A DNA stretch of 54,914 nt from Myxococcales bacterium UBA1203 (GCA_002309695.1 DBXV01000011.1:18840-73753), one strand, 5' to 3'. Shown: positions 7,375 through 16,643, counted from the first letter of the stretch. Notes: generated by a model not told the origin, from the letters alone. A program made the numbers and translations.

Positions 7375-9432
7375 TCAGGCGGGCTTCGGCGCGGGAAAGA
7401 GGCGCGTCACGTCGAGGATGAAGAGGGGCAGGCCGCTCGTCTGGAGCGTCACGCCGGACAGGCACGGGATTCGGTCCAGCGGCGGCCTGAGCGGGCGGAG
7501 AATCGAGCGCTGCTGACCCAGGAGCGCATCCACCTGAAAGGCCAGAAGCGCGTGCTCAGTCCCTTCGGCGATGACCAGAGGCCGCGGCGTTCTCAGATTC
7601 CAGCCATCCGAATCGACCCTGAGCCGCGCTCCCAGCGAGAACACGGGAATGTCGCTTTTCTGCCAGCGGAAGAAGGGCTGGCCGCGGACGACGCTGAACG
7701 CATCCGTGGGAACCTGCGTCACGTGGACAATCCGGGAGAGAGGAATGCCGAAGTTCTCCGCGCCCACGCGCACGATGAGGATGTGAGCGATTGCGACCGT
7801 ATAGGGCAGGGACAGCTTCCAGGTCGTTCCCGTGCCGGGCCGGACGGAAAATTCGATGCTGCCGCCGACGCTTTCCACGGCGCTCTTGACGATGTCCATG
7901 CCCACGCCCCGGCCGCTGACGGCAGTGACGGCCGAAGAGGTTGAAAGGCCGGGCAGGAAGCAGAGCCGGAAGGCGTCGTCCTCGGACATGGCCGCGCACT
8001 GTTCAGGCGTCACCAGCCCGCGTTCGAGCGCCGCCGCCTTGAGCTTCTGGGCACTCAGACCTTTGCCGTCGTCGGCAATCTCCACGATGACGCGCGAGGC
8101 TTCCCGATGAGCGGACAGCGACAGATGGCCGGTGGGCGGCTTGTGGTTCGCGGCGCGCTCCTCGGGCGGCTCGATGCCGTGATCGACAGCGTTGCGGACC
8201 AGGTGGAGCAGCGGGTCGGCCAGCGTGTCCAGAACGGCATGGTCCAGCGCGATGTCTGTGCCGCTCAGTCGGAAATCCACGTCGCGGCCGGTCGCCTTCG
8301 CTACCTCGCGAACCGCCCGCTGAATGCGTCCCGTGATGGTTGCCAGAGGCGTCATGCGGGCGGCGATGACCTGAGAGTGCAGTGCTTTTGCTTCGTGATG
8401 CAGGGCGTCCAGGCCTTCCAGCAGGAACGACTTGGCGGTTGGCTGCTTTTCCCTGCGCAGCGCATCGGCAGCCTCTTCGCGCAGCCTGGCTGCCGAAAAA
8501 ATGAAGTCGCCCACCGTGTCGAGGAGCGTGTCGAGAAGCTCCGCTCTGACGCGGATGGTCCGCGCGTCCCCGGAGAGGCCAACAGGCTCTGAAAATCCCT
8601 GACCCGGCACCTGAGGCGCGCCGTCCATCGTCAGGGCCATATGCGTCCGCAGAGGGAAGGGCAGGCTTTCCGTGGTGATTTCGGCCGTCTCGATTTCGGA
8701 GAGCGAGGAGAGAATTTTCCGCAGCTCGTCTTCATCGAGGTCTGTTTCCAGAGACAGACGACGGTTCGGCAGGATGCCGCCGCGCAGCTCTTCCTTGGGA
8801 GGAACGGACGAGAAGACGGTTCCCGCGGCGCTGATTTTTTTGAAGGCCAGGAAGGCCCGCATCGCCGGCATGGAACTGGACGCGGCGATGGTCAGACAGA
8901 GCCGGGTGCGCGGTGCTGCTGACGCGGCAGGTGATTCGGCGGCTTCGTCCGGTTTCCGGGGCGCGGGCTGACTGGCTTCGGGAATACTGCTGCGTTCGGG
9001 AGGCGTTTCCCGGGGCCTCGCGGCCGCCACGGCTTCCAGACGCTGAGAGACCTCCTGAAACAGCAGCGGCCTCGGCGGGGCAGGCTGCTTGTGCAGCTCA
9101 GCCTGGATGCAGTCCGACAGGTGATCGACGCCCACCAGAAGGTCATCGACCACCCGGTCCCGCAGGAGCGCGTCCGCTTCCGCCTGTGACGCCTTTTTGA
9201 GGAAAGCCAGCCAGTCCTCAAATCGGTGGGCGGTATCAGAGGACACGCCAAAGCCCATCATCGCCGCCGAGCCCTTGATGGAATGGGCGTGCCGGAAGAG
9301 CTCATCCAGCAGGGCGGGCCTGTCATTCGCCGCCGCCTTTTCCAGACGCATCAGCAGAGAGGACAGCCCCTCCAGATGCTCCTGCGCCTCCGTTGAGAAG
9401 AGCTCCAGGTATTTGGACGAATCCAGGTTCAC
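7375..9432 (-). CDS. cheA: CheA-type chemotaxis histidine kinase
   Basis: 685 residues. CheA autophosphorylates in receptor/CheW complexes and passes phosphate to CheY. The N-terminal HPt domain carries the phosphorylatable His50 in HAHSIKGSA. A linker region (about 150-290) contains a divergent, possibly CheY-binding, segment. The dimerisation helices precede the ATP-binding domain, with N box LLHLVRNAVDHGIEP, G1 ADDGKGL and G2 GRGVGMDIVKS. The C terminus (about 545-685) is a CheW-like domain with SLPYTVAIAHILIV and ending in FILDVTRLF. The start is a GTG giving MNLDSSKYLELF, as is usual for this family. cheY lies just upstream, but a terminator-like hairpin separates them. No cheW, cheB, cheR or receptor gene is in the window, so its output could be motility or another process. 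Confidence 0.95.
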   Translation of the reverse strand: MNLDSSKYLELFSTEAQEHLEGLSSLLMRLEKAAANDRPALLDELFRHAHSIKGSAAMMGFGVSSDTAHRFEDWLAFLKKASQAEADALLRDRVVDDLLVGVDHLSDCIQAELHKQPAPPRPLLFQEVSQRLEAVAAARPRETPPERSSIPEASQPAPRKPDEAAESPAASAAPRTRLCLTIAASSSMPAMRAFLAFKKISAAGTVFSSVPPKEELRGGILPNRRLSLETDLDEDELRKILSSLSEIETAEITTESLPFPLRTHMALTMDGAPQVPGQGFSEPVGLSGDARTIRVRAELLDTLLDTVGDFIFSAARLREEAADALRREKQPTAKSFLLEGLDALHHEAKALHSQVIAARMTPLATITGRIQRAVREVAKATGRDVDFRLSGTDIALDHAVLDTLADPLLHLVRNAVDHGIEPPEERAANHKPPTGHLSLSAHREASRVIVEIADDGKGLSAQKLKAAALERGLVTPEQCAAMSEDDAFRLCFLPGLSTSSAVTAVSGRGVGMDIVKSAVESVGGSIEFSVRPGTGTTWKLSLPYTVAIAHILIVRVGAENFGIPLSRIVHVTQVPTDAFSVVRGQPFFRWQKSDIPVFSLGARLRVDSDGWNLRTPRPLVIAEGTEHALLAFQVDALLGQQRSILRPLRPPLDRIPCLSGVTLQTSGLPLFILDVTRLFPAPKPA

Positions 9433-9457
9433 GGCGCTTCTGGAACGGGAACGGAGA

Positions 9458-9493
9458 CAAAAAACGGCGCTCCGGCGGCGGACCGGGAGCGCC
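9458..9493 (-). terminator. Intrinsic terminator between cheY and cheA
   Basis: The stem pairs GGCGCTCCCGG (9493-9483 read on minus) with CCGGAGCGCC (9475-9466) and is followed on the minus strand by GTTTTTTG. It ends cheY transcripts before cheA, so cheA expression may depend on readthrough or on a separate start. Confidence 0.8.
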
Positions 9494-9510
9494 TGCGCTG
9501 CGCGGGAAAA

Positions 9511-9876
9511 TCAGTTCCCCAGAACTTTGTGGACGATGGAGAGCACGTCCTCACTTCGGAAGGGCTTCACGATGAAGTCGCTCGCGCCCGACTCGATGGC
9601 CTCCATCACCAGCGCTTCCTGACCCAGCGCGCTGCACATGATGACCTTCGCGGTGGGGTCCGACTTGACGATCTCCCGGGTCGCTTCGATGCCGCTCTTG
9701 AAGGGCATCACGATGTCCATGGTCACCAGGTCCGGCCGCAGCTCTTTGTATTTGTCGATGGCCTCCAGCCCGTGAACAGCCTCTCCGGCGATTTCAAAAC
9801 CGTCCGCGGTGAAGATGTCGCGGAGCATGTCGCGCATGAAAATCGCGTCATCGACGATGAGGACTCGTTTGGCCAT
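9511..9876 (-). CDS. cheY: CheY-like single-domain response regulator
   Basis: 121 residues, a stand-alone receiver. The acidic pocket is D9-D10, the phosphoacceptor is D54 in TMDIVMP, the switch residue is S82 (MCSALG) and the conserved lysine is K104 in VKPF. A SIMPLE-type signature (M-C-S-A-L-G-Q) and DAIFMRDML are typical of chemotaxis CheY proteins in delta-type bacteria. AAAGGG precedes the start at 7 bases. The partner kinase is very probably the adjacent CheA. The residue set indicates a functional receiver. Confidence 0.93.
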   Translation of the reverse strand: MAKRVLIVDDAIFMRDMLRDIFTADGFEIAGEAVHGLEAIDKYKELRPDLVTMDIVMPFKSGIEATREIVKSDPTAKVIMCSALGQEALVMEAIESGASDFIVKPFRSEDVLSIVHKVLGN

Positions 9877-10014
9877 GGCGGGACCCTTTCGGAAAGGGAG
9901 AAGCGGGCGTCGCTGAAGGACGCTGAAGGTTGGAGGCGCGCGCCCCGTACTTGGGACGAAGGCCTGTTTTCAAGCGATGCGGCAGACTGCGGCCGATTTC
10001 CCGAGATCAGAAGG

Positions 10015-11703
10015 TCAGCTTTTGGCGCTGACCTTGGCCCAGGTATCGCGCAGGGGAACGACGCGGTTGAAGACGGGCGCGCCGGGCTTGGACGAGACGT
10101 GATCGGCGTAGAAATAGCCGGTGCGCTCGAACTGGTAATGGGAACCGGGCTTGGCGTCGGCCAGGCCTTTTTCCACGCGGGCGGTGACGACCTTGAGCGA
10201 GTCGGGATTGAGCGCCGCTTCGAGATTGGACGAATCGGGCGATTCCTCCCTGAACAGGCGGTCGTAGAGCCGCACCTCGGCGGGGATGGACTCCGTGGCG
10301 CTGACCCAGTGAATCGTTCCCTTGACCTTGCGGCCATCGGGGGAGCTGCCGCCCTTGGTGGCGTGGTCAACCGTGCAGCGGAGCTCGACGATGTTGCCCT
10401 GATCGTCCTTCACCACGCGCTCGCACTTGAGGAAGTAGGCCCAGCGCAGGCGCACCTCGCGGCCCGGGGCGAGGCGGAAGAACTTCTTTTCGGGGACTTC
10501 CATGAAATCGTCGCGCTCGATGAAGAGCTCGCGCGTGAAGGGCACCGGGCGGCTGCCGAACTCGGGCTTGTCGGGGTGGAAGGGCGCGTCGAACAGCTCA
10601 ACTTTGCCCTCCTCCCAGTTCTCAATGACGACCTTGAGCGGGTTCAACACGGCCATGGCGCGGGGCGCGTTGGCGTTGAGGTCGTCCCTGACGGCGTTTT
10701 CGAGGAGCGTCACGTCCACGAGGCTCTCGCGCTTGGAGAGGCCGATGCGCTCGCAGAAGGCGCGGATGGAGGCGGGCGTAAAGCCGCGTCGGCGCAGACC
10801 GGCGATGGTGGGCATCCGGGGGTCGTCCCAGCCCTCGACAAAATGCTCCTCGACGAGGCGGCGGAGGATGCGCTTGCTCATCACCGTGTAGGTCAGGTTG
10901 AGGCGCGCGAACTCGATCTGGCGCGGGTGGCTGGGGATGCCGGTGATGTTGTCGAGGAACCAGTTGTAGAGCGGGCGGTGGTTCTCGAACTCCAGCGTGC
11001 AGATGGAGTGGGTGATGTGCTCGATGGCGTCGGACTGGCCGTGGGCCCAGTCGTACATCGGGTAGATGCACCACTTGTCGCCCGTGCGCGGATGGGTGGC
11101 GCGGCGGATGCGGTACATGGCAGGGTCGCGCATGTTGATGTTGGGCGAGGCCATGTCGAGCTTGGCGCGGAGCGTCTTGGAGCCGTCGGGAAACTCGCCC
11201 GCGCGCATCCGACGGAAGAGGTCGAGGTTCTCCTCGACGGAGCGGTTCCGATAGGGACTCTCGCGGCCCGGCTCAGTCAGCGTGCCGCGATATTCGCGCA
11301 CCTCATCGGCGGTGAGATCGCAGACGTAGGCCTTGCCCTCGCGGATCATCTGCTCGGCCCACTGGTAGAGCTGCTCGAAGTAGCTCGACGCAAAGAAGAG
11401 GTATTCGCCCCAGTCGAAGCCCAGCCAGTGGATGTCCTCCATGATGGAGTCGATGAACTCCTGCTCTTCCTTGGTGGGGTTCGTGTCGTCGAAGCGCAGG
11501 TGGCAGCGGCCTCCGTATTTCTTGGCCGTGCCGAAGTTGAGGCAGATGGATTTGGCATGGCCGATGTGGAGGTAGCCGTTGGGCTCGGGGGGAAAGCGGG
11601 TGACGACGCCCTTCACTTTGCCGCTCGCGAGTTCGGACTCGATGATTTCGTGGACGAAGTGGGGACCCTGCACGGGGGAAGTGGCCTGTTCGCTGTCGCT
11701 CAT
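10015..11703 (-). CDS. glnS: Glutaminyl-tRNA synthetase
   Basis: 562 residues, a class I synthetase that charges tRNA-Gln directly. The N-terminal part carries FPPEPNGYLHIGHAKSI with the HIGH signature, and the catalytic domain includes LRFDDTNPTKEEQEFIDSI. The KMSKS loop appears as VMSKR. The C-terminal beta-barrel anticodon-binding domains (about 340-550) are present, so the length is normal for bacterial GlnRS. The stop at 10015 has no clear terminator before cheY. Presence of GlnRS is informative: such bacteria do not need GatCAB for Gln-tRNA, in contrast to many high-GC lineages. Identification is secure. Confidence 0.97.
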   Translation of the reverse strand: MSDSEQATSPVQGPHFVHEIIESELASGKVKGVVTRFPPEPNGYLHIGHAKSICLNFGTAKKYGGRCHLRFDDTNPTKEEQEFIDSIMEDIHWLGFDWGEYLFFASSYFEQLYQWAEQMIREGKAYVCDLTADEVREYRGTLTEPGRESPYRNRSVEENLDLFRRMRAGEFPDGSKTLRAKLDMASPNINMRDPAMYRIRRATHPRTGDKWCIYPMYDWAHGQSDAIEHITHSICTLEFENHRPLYNWFLDNITGIPSHPRQIEFARLNLTYTVMSKRILRRLVEEHFVEGWDDPRMPTIAGLRRRGFTPASIRAFCERIGLSKRESLVDVTLLENAVRDDLNANAPRAMAVLNPLKVVIENWEEGKVELFDAPFHPDKPEFGSRPVPFTRELFIERDDFMEVPEKKFFRLAPGREVRLRWAYFLKCERVVKDDQGNIVELRCTVDHATKGGSSPDGRKVKGTIHWVSATESIPAEVRLYDRLFREESPDSSNLEAALNPDSLKVVTARVEKGLADAKPGSHYQFERTGYFYADHVSSKPGAPVFNRVVPLRDTWAKVSAKS

Positions 11704-12020
11704 GGGGCGGATTCCTTGCCGGGCCTTTTGGAGAGGCGCGTCTCGGTGGGCGCGTGTCTCAGGGAAGGCCGGAAAACCGGGGAAACGAAAAAAGGAAAAG
11801 GATTCCGAGGCGGACGGCTGCTTCGGAATCCTTTGTTTTGGAAAGCGTGCGGCGGGTGGTCGTCCGGGGAGAAATCCCTGCTGAAATCAGGGGGCGTGAA
11901 GCTGCCCGGCTTGAGACCCTGCCTCGAAAAAATCGCGCTCCCCTGCATCACTCCGCGGCTTTTTCCTAGAGGGGAAACGAGAGGGAATCGGGGATGGCTG
12001 TGCCGCGAGCCTGTCCGGCG
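11704..12020. other. Intergenic region between glnS and the DUF4388 regulator gene
   Basis: 317 bases. The only clear element is the terminator at 11785-11834. I could not find a TTGAC-type promoter for glnS in the remaining 90 bases upstream of its start. Confidence 0.5.
11785..11834 (-). terminator. Intrinsic terminator of the DUF4388/TPR regulator gene
   Basis: A perfect 12-bp stem pairs AAAGGATTCCGA (11797-11808) with TCGGAATCCTTT (11823-11834). On the minus strand it is followed by TCCTTTTTTCG. It lies between the stop at 12021 and the start of glnS, both on the minus strand. Confidence 0.85.
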
Positions 12021-15000
12021 TCAGAGCTTGGATTTCAGGTCTTTGACGATGGAACGGGTCTCCTTCGCGTCCCGATGACTCGGCGCGTATCGGAGGAAGT
12101 TCTCATAAGCCCGGATGGCCTCCTTCAATTTGGGCGGCTCGGCGAACTGGAAGTAGATGCCGAGGTCGCGCCAGGCCAGAGCGTCCGTGTCGTCGAGACG
12201 AAGCGCTTCCTCCAGCATCCGGCGGCCCCGCTCGGCCTCGCCCCTGCGCTCGCTGACGATGAGAACGCGCCCCATGCCAGACAGCGCCCGCTGGTCTTTG
12301 GGCCGCTTTTTGAGCGCGTCTTCGTAAAGGGTCCGCGCCTGCCGGTAGCGCTCCTTGTCGATGAGCGCCTCGCCCTTGTCCATCAGCGCGTCCCAGTTCA
12401 GCGCGGCATTGCCGGAAGAAGCGGTCTTCGCCGCAGTTTTGGATTTGTCCGGAGCGGGCGCGGCGGGCTGCTCTGGCGCGGCGGCCGCCTGTGCGTTTTG
12501 CTGCCCATCGCCCTGTTCTGCTGCGGGGGGAGCGGATGGTGCCGCCGGAGTTTCGTCAGACGCCGCAGACGGGGAACTGGCCGCGGCCTCGGCTGTTGTT
12601 TTGGGCGTGTCCGAAGCAGGCGCCTGCGCGGGCGAATCAGTGCTGCCGTTATTTTCCTGAGCCGGAGTTGGTTCAGGAGCGGGCGCGTCCGAGACGGAAT
12701 TCTGAGCCGCGGTTTCCGGCGCGTTTGCGGCGGCGGGTGCCGGATTTTCGTCAGTTTTGGGGGCGTCTGTTTCAGTCGGCGGCGCGGCGGGTGTCTCTGT
12801 GCTCGGCGCCTCAGCGGCAGGTTTGGCGGCCGCGTCAGGAGTTTCGTTCCTGGCCTTGTCGGTGCCCTCTGCCGTCTGAGCGGGAGGCGGCTCCTCGTGA
12901 ACTGCTGTCTCGGACGTTTTGGCCGGTGCCGCGGGCGTTTCTGTCGGAGCTGTCGGCACTGCCGGAGGCTGAGGCGCGGTGGTCTGAACCTGCGTCTGCA
13001 CGCTGCCGTTCGTGTTTTGCGAAGGCGCCGCGGGGCTGCCGGACATCTGGCTGTAAACGAAGCCCCCGATGCCCAGAGCGGCGATGGCGATGATGGCCAG
13101 AACCGGTTTCGTCCGGGAGGGCGTGATCTGGGCCATCATCTCTTCGTCGGTCAGGGTTTCAGACGACGGACCTTCTTCGGACGCGGCCTCTTTCGACGTA
13201 TCGGGGGCGGGCTGGGGTGCCGCCGGCGCCGGGGCCTGCGAGGGAATCGCCTTGTCCAGATTGACGACGACGCTGGCCGGCTGCTGCGCCCAGACCGGGT
13301 CAGAGCCGGAGACTGCCGATGGAGCTGCGGCCGCTGGTGCCCGCCTTTCGTCAGCCGCCGCTGCGGGGCGCGGTTTGCCCGAAGCAAAAAAGGCCTGATC
13401 GTCATCATCATCGTCATCATCGGACGCTGCGGCGGATGCATCAGAGACTTCGGCTTCGGCTGCGCCGTCAGAGGACGATTCCGCGGACGATTCAGAGCCC
13501 GCGTCTGAGTCGGGTTCAGGATTAGAAGCGTCCGTTTCCGGTTCTGCGGGGGAAACAGGCGCCTCGGATTTTTCGGCCGTCGCGAACGGGTCGAACACGC
13601 TGCTTCTGGGACCGACCGCGCTGAGCGAAGCCGATGCGGTCGAAGACGGTGCGTTGAAAAAGTCGTCGTCCTCGTCGTCCGCTTCCGTTTCGCCGCCGCC
13701 GTCAGAACCGCCTTCCGATTCATCTTCCGCCGATGGCGATTTCGGCTGCTCAGCAGCTGCTTCCTCGGAAGGTTCCTCTTCGGCCTCAGGCGCTTCGCCG
13801 GAAGAGGGTTCCTCAGACGCAGGCTCTTCGGGCAGCTCGTCGGATGATGCCTCTTCGTCTCCGGGGGCTTCGGACTCGTCCGCCGGGATTTCCTGTTCTG
13901 CTGCGCTGCTCTCGCTTTCCTGCGCTGCTTTTCCCGCCTCGCCGCGGAGACTCCAGCCTTCGGGAATCAGCGAGGAAGCATCGTCGTCCTCTTCACCCTC
14001 TGCGCTTTGGTCCTCCGCGTCCGGCTGGATGTCGTCATCCTCTTCGCAGATGCCCTGGTACACCCAGATGGTGTGGGGATTGGCGGCGCCGCCGCCCACC
14101 AGAACGTGTTCCCCATGCTGAAACTCGCCGGGCCTGAGAACCCGCATGCTGTCCGCGCCGCCGTCTGAGACGGTCTCGGCATCCGGCGCGGCGTCCGGCG
14201 GCGGGAAATAGATAATTTCCGCGAGGAGCGCGTTGTGCAGCTCCGATTCCTTCTGCATCTGCTCTTCGAGAGGTGCCGGCGGAGGCGGCGTTTCCTCATT
14301 GGACGCCAGAGTGGGCAGATCGGCAGCCAGTGTCGGGCGCAGCGACGTTCGGGAGTGCCTGCCGAGGCGCATCTGCTCGTCCTCTTCGGCCTCCTTCGCG
14401 GCGGCACTCAGAGCGGCGGCAATAAAATCCGCAGTCGCGTCCTGTTCGGTCGAGGGCGGCAGCGGCGTCGTCTCGGCGGGCTCATCGGGCCAGGTTTCAA
14501 TCTCAGGTGGCTGCTCGTCGGCATCCGCAGCGGCCTCGTTCTCTCTGGGCTTGGCGGTTCCCTCGATGACGAACAGTCCGTCGAAAAAGAGACCGCTGAT
14601 GATTTTGAGCGCCTCCAGCTCGCTGAATTCCGTCTTGGCCAGAATGTCCGAGATGGAATTTTGGCCGTCGAACAGGCGGAGCAGGGTGTTTTCCTCGTCG
14701 GGGATGTCTCCCAGCCGCTCAGAGAGGAGCTCAAAGTTGAAGGAGAGAATCGTGTTCAGGGGAGGCAGCTGCATCCGGATCCAGCGCATTTCCGCCTGAC
14801 GCTTCATGCCTTCGGCGAGCAGCTCCTGAGTGGTGGTGGAGATGCGCGCGGGGCGGCCCGGCTCGCCCAGGGCGATTTCAAAGGTGCCCTCGCTGGCCGA
14901 AAGCAGCCTGAAGAAGGCCTTTTCCTCGCTGTCGCGGCCCGCGCGGGCGTCGATGAGCTGACCTTCCCGATAGAAGAGCTGGGCGCGGCCGGACGGCAGG

Positions 15001-15542
15001 CTGATGAAGACCTTTCCCGAGAGATTGCTGCTCTCGAAGAAGCGCGTCAGGTCGATGACGTCCATGTACTCAAGGCGTCCGACATTGGTCACGCCGGCCA
15101 GAAGCGCTTCCAGCAGCCGGTCGTGTCCCGCGTCGCGAATGTGATTCCTCACGCGCTCGGCCAGAGCCGTCCTGTCCACGGAACTGGGCAGGTAGTCCTC
15201 GATGGCGATGTCCAGCAGCCGGAGGGAGTGCCGAATGGTGTTCTGCGCCTCCTCAGTCTCGTCCGCGAGCAGCCGGTCACTCACGAGAATGAGCGCGATG
15301 CCGCGCGTCACGCTGACGCTGCGCAGGTGCCCGCAGAGTTCAAAGCCGCCGGCCTCGCCTGGAAGCTCCACGGCCGTGATGATGACATCCGGGACCGGGC
15401 CCGCGTTGATGGCGCCGATGGCGTCCTCGGCAGTACGGACTGCCTGAACGGCGTAACCCTGTTCCTGAAAAAATGACGCCAGGGCTTCGCTGGCTTCCTG
15501 GTCGCCATCGACCAGCAAAATGTGGTGCTGAATCAAGGTCAT
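12021..15542 (-). CDS. Degenerate receiver / DUF4388 (PatA-like) / transmembrane / TPR regulator
   Basis: 1173 residues from the ATG at 15542, preceded by AGGTGG. An upstream extension of the frame lacks a ribosome site. The N terminus (1-135) is a receiver fold: the acidic D12/D14 are kept, but the phosphoacceptor is alanine (A57 in TAVELP) and the usual K-P is S-S (DYLPSS). It therefore cannot be phosphorylated in the normal way. DUF4388 follows (about 149-250, GRLEYMDVIDLTRFFESS, LFYREGQLIDA), a module linked to signalling in delta-type bacteria. A long acidic Ser/Glu/Asp/Ala region spans roughly 370-800. A TM helix is at about 811-832, then a Pro/Ala/Thr-rich stretch, then TPR repeats from about 1045 to the end. 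Predicted topology is cytoplasmic sensor, TM, periplasmic linker and TPRs. Confidence 0.85.
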   Translation of the reverse strand: MTLIQHHILLVDGDQEASEALASFFQEQGYAVQAVRTAEDAIGAINAGPVPDVIITAVELPGEAGGFELCGHLRSVSVTRGIALILVSDRLLADETEEAQNTIRHSLRLLDIAIEDYLPSSVDRTALAERVRNHIRDAGHDRLLEALLAGVTNVGRLEYMDVIDLTRFFESSNLSGKVFISLPSGRAQLFYREGQLIDARAGRDSEEKAFFRLLSASEGTFEIALGEPGRPARISTTTQELLAEGMKRQAEMRWIRMQLPPLNTILSFNFELLSERLGDIPDEENTLLRLFDGQNSISDILAKTEFSELEALKIISGLFFDGLFVIEGTAKPRENEAAADADEQPPEIETWPDEPAETTPLPPSTEQDATADFIAAALSAAAKEAEEDEQMRLGRHSRTSLRPTLAADLPTLASNEETPPPPAPLEEQMQKESELHNALLAEIIYFPPPDAAPDAETVSDGGADSMRVLRPGEFQHGEHVLVGGGAANPHTIWVYQGICEEDDDIQPDAEDQSAEGEEDDDASSLIPEGWSLRGEAGKAAQESESSAAEQEIPADESEAPGDEEASSDELPEEPASEEPSSGEAPEAEEEPSEEAAAEQPKSPSAEDESEGGSDGGGETEADDEDDDFFNAPSSTASASLSAVGPRSSVFDPFATAEKSEAPVSPAEPETDASNPEPDSDAGSESSAESSSDGAAEAEVSDASAAASDDDDDDDDQAFFASGKPRPAAAADERRAPAAAAPSAVSGSDPVWAQQPASVVVNLDKAIPSQAPAPAAPQPAPDTSKEAASEEGPSSETLTDEEMMAQITPSRTKPVLAIIAIAALGIGGFVYSQMSGSPAAPSQNTNGSVQTQVQTTAPQPPAVPTAPTETPAAPAKTSETAVHEEPPPAQTAEGTDKARNETPDAAAKPAAEAPSTETPAAPPTETDAPKTDENPAPAAANAPETAAQNSVSDAPAPEPTPAQENNGSTDSPAQAPASDTPKTTAEAAASSPSAASDETPAAPSAPPAAEQGDGQQNAQAAAAPEQPAAPAPDKSKTAAKTASSGNAALNWDALMDKGEALIDKERYRQARTLYEDALKKRPKDQRALSGMGRVLIVSERRGEAERGRRMLEEALRLDDTDALAWRDLGIYFQFAEPPKLKEAIRAYENFLRYAPSHRDAKETRSIVKDLKSKL

Positions 15543-15622
15543 GTTCCCACCTGGCATCTGGGCTGGACCGGAGACGTTCGGGCGGCCGGGCCCGGGTCTT
15601 TGGGGGCGGTCAGCGAGGGGCG

Positions 15623-15655
15623 GCGCCCTTACGTTTGGACTCTTTGGGGCGTCAA
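15623..15655 (-). promoter_or_regulatory. Promoter of the DUF4388/TPR regulator gene
   Basis: Minus-strand TTGACG (15655-15650) and GTAAGG/TAAGGG (15632-15626), 17-18 bases apart, are followed directly by GCGCC. The -35 overlaps the stop codon of the upstream gene at 15652. About 85 bases precede the start codon at 15542. Confidence 0.7.
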
Positions 15656-16512
15656 GGTGAGCGCTGAGCGGCATCGCCGCCGCTGCCGGGTTCGCCTTCA
15701 TCTCCATCGGCGTCCGTGTCTGTGCCGTCCCGCCGTCCGTTTCGCAGGGCTCGAATCAGATGGAAGACGTTGGAAACGAGCATGAAGACGGCCGCCAGAA
15801 GGACCAGAGGCACCAGCAGGCCGCGGCGCGGGGCTTCCTCCTGCATGAGCACGTAGAGGTGGCCGTTTTGCAGAATCGTCTCGTTCCTTCGGAGAAAGAC
15901 CTCGAACGCGGTTTTGTATTCGCCGGGCAGCATGTCTTCGCGCACCAGGCGCCCGCTGGCTTCCGTGGGCCGCCTGTCCGCCGGCTGCGATTCGACGGCA
16001 CCCGTCGGCGCTCTCTGGACAAGCAGCGGCGTGCCGCTCAGGGCCACCAGCTCGTGCATGGAGAAGTGGCGCTTGAAGCGGGCGTAGCTTTTTCCCGGCG
16101 TCCCTCTGGCGCTGACGTGGCTGCCAACCAGGCGTTCCAGATTTCCGGAAGCGCTCAGGTCGGCGGCTTCGATGGCGGCGGGCACGCCGGGGGCGGTCAG
16201 CCAGAAGGCAATTTCGCCGCGGAAGCTGAAAACGATGAACAGCGCGAGAACGATGCAGACGAAGTAAATCAGAACGCTGCCGCCCCGCCGCTTCCGATGA
16301 GCGCCCTTCCCGTCATCGAGACCGTCGAGCTCCTCGTCGATGGCGGCGCAAAGCTCGGGAGAGACCGGTGAAACATTTTTGGACGGCTGTTCATCTGCCG
16401 CCGCTTTGCCGTCCGGCGCGCCGGCGGCGCCTGTGGCTTCGGTCTGTCCGGAGGGCTGATTTTCATCGGAGGAAGCGGGAACCGTCCCGGCTGGCGCTTC
16501 ATCACTGTTCAT
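15652..16512 (-). CDS. Two-TM protein with a periplasmic domain, function unknown
   Basis: 286 residues. The N-terminal 80 residues are low-complexity (Ala, Pro, Ser, Glu) ending in a basic patch, HRKRRGG. A TM helix follows (VLIYFVCIVLALFIVFSF). A domain of about 130 residues predicted outside the membrane contains LERLVGSHVSARGTPGKS and GEYKTAFEVFLRR. A second TM helix (about 228-250) precedes an acidic C-terminal tail. The pattern recalls uncharacterised two-TM envelope proteins of myxobacteria, but I do not recognise a named family. It lies upstream of and co-oriented with the DUF4388 regulator, whose promoter overlaps its 3' end, and divergently from mnmE. Confidence 0.75.
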   Translation of the reverse strand: MNSDEAPAGTVPASSDENQPSGQTEATGAAGAPDGKAAADEQPSKNVSPVSPELCAAIDEELDGLDDGKGAHRKRRGGSVLIYFVCIVLALFIVFSFRGEIAFWLTAPGVPAAIEAADLSASGNLERLVGSHVSARGTPGKSYARFKRHFSMHELVALSGTPLLVQRAPTGAVESQPADRRPTEASGRLVREDMLPGEYKTAFEVFLRRNETILQNGHLYVLMQEEAPRRGLLVPLVLLAAVFMLVSNVFHLIRALRNGRRDGTDTDADGDEGEPGSGGDAAQRSP

Positions 16513-16552
16513 GCGGCATCTCCCTTCATGTGGAGTCGGCTGCGAAAAAAGC

Positions 16553-16563
16553 GGCGCCTTCTA
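16553..16563 (-). promoter_or_regulatory. Candidate promoter -10/start module of the two-TM gene
   Basis: The minus strand reads TAGAAGGCGCC followed by GCTTTTTT, about 40 bases before the start at 16512. An inverted repeat GCCCT...AGGGC (16566-16570 / 16579-16583) lies just upstream where a -35 would be and could be an operator. No TTGAC -35 is visible. Confidence 0.45.
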
Positions 16564-16643
16564 ATGCCCTTTCATCAGAGGGCCTATTTTTCGGGGCGCC
16601 GAGCGCGGACGGCTGTGGGTGCTGCCCGCGCCCGGCTGCGCGG

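Noticed and set aside
9885..9905. Hairpin CCCTTTCGGAAAGGG as a glnS terminator
   Set aside because: No T tract follows on the minus strand, and it overlaps the ribosome site of cheY.
9529..12078. Long plus-strand open frame of about 849 codons across glnS
   Set aside because: It lies antisense to glnS and cheY, which have clear family motifs; it is a high-GC shadow frame without a family match.
11994..15476. Long Arg/Gly-rich and Ser/Ala-rich plus-strand frames (11994-13508, 14235-15476)
   Set aside because: They are antisense to the low-complexity and receiver regions of the DUF4388 regulator and show no domain or ribosome site.
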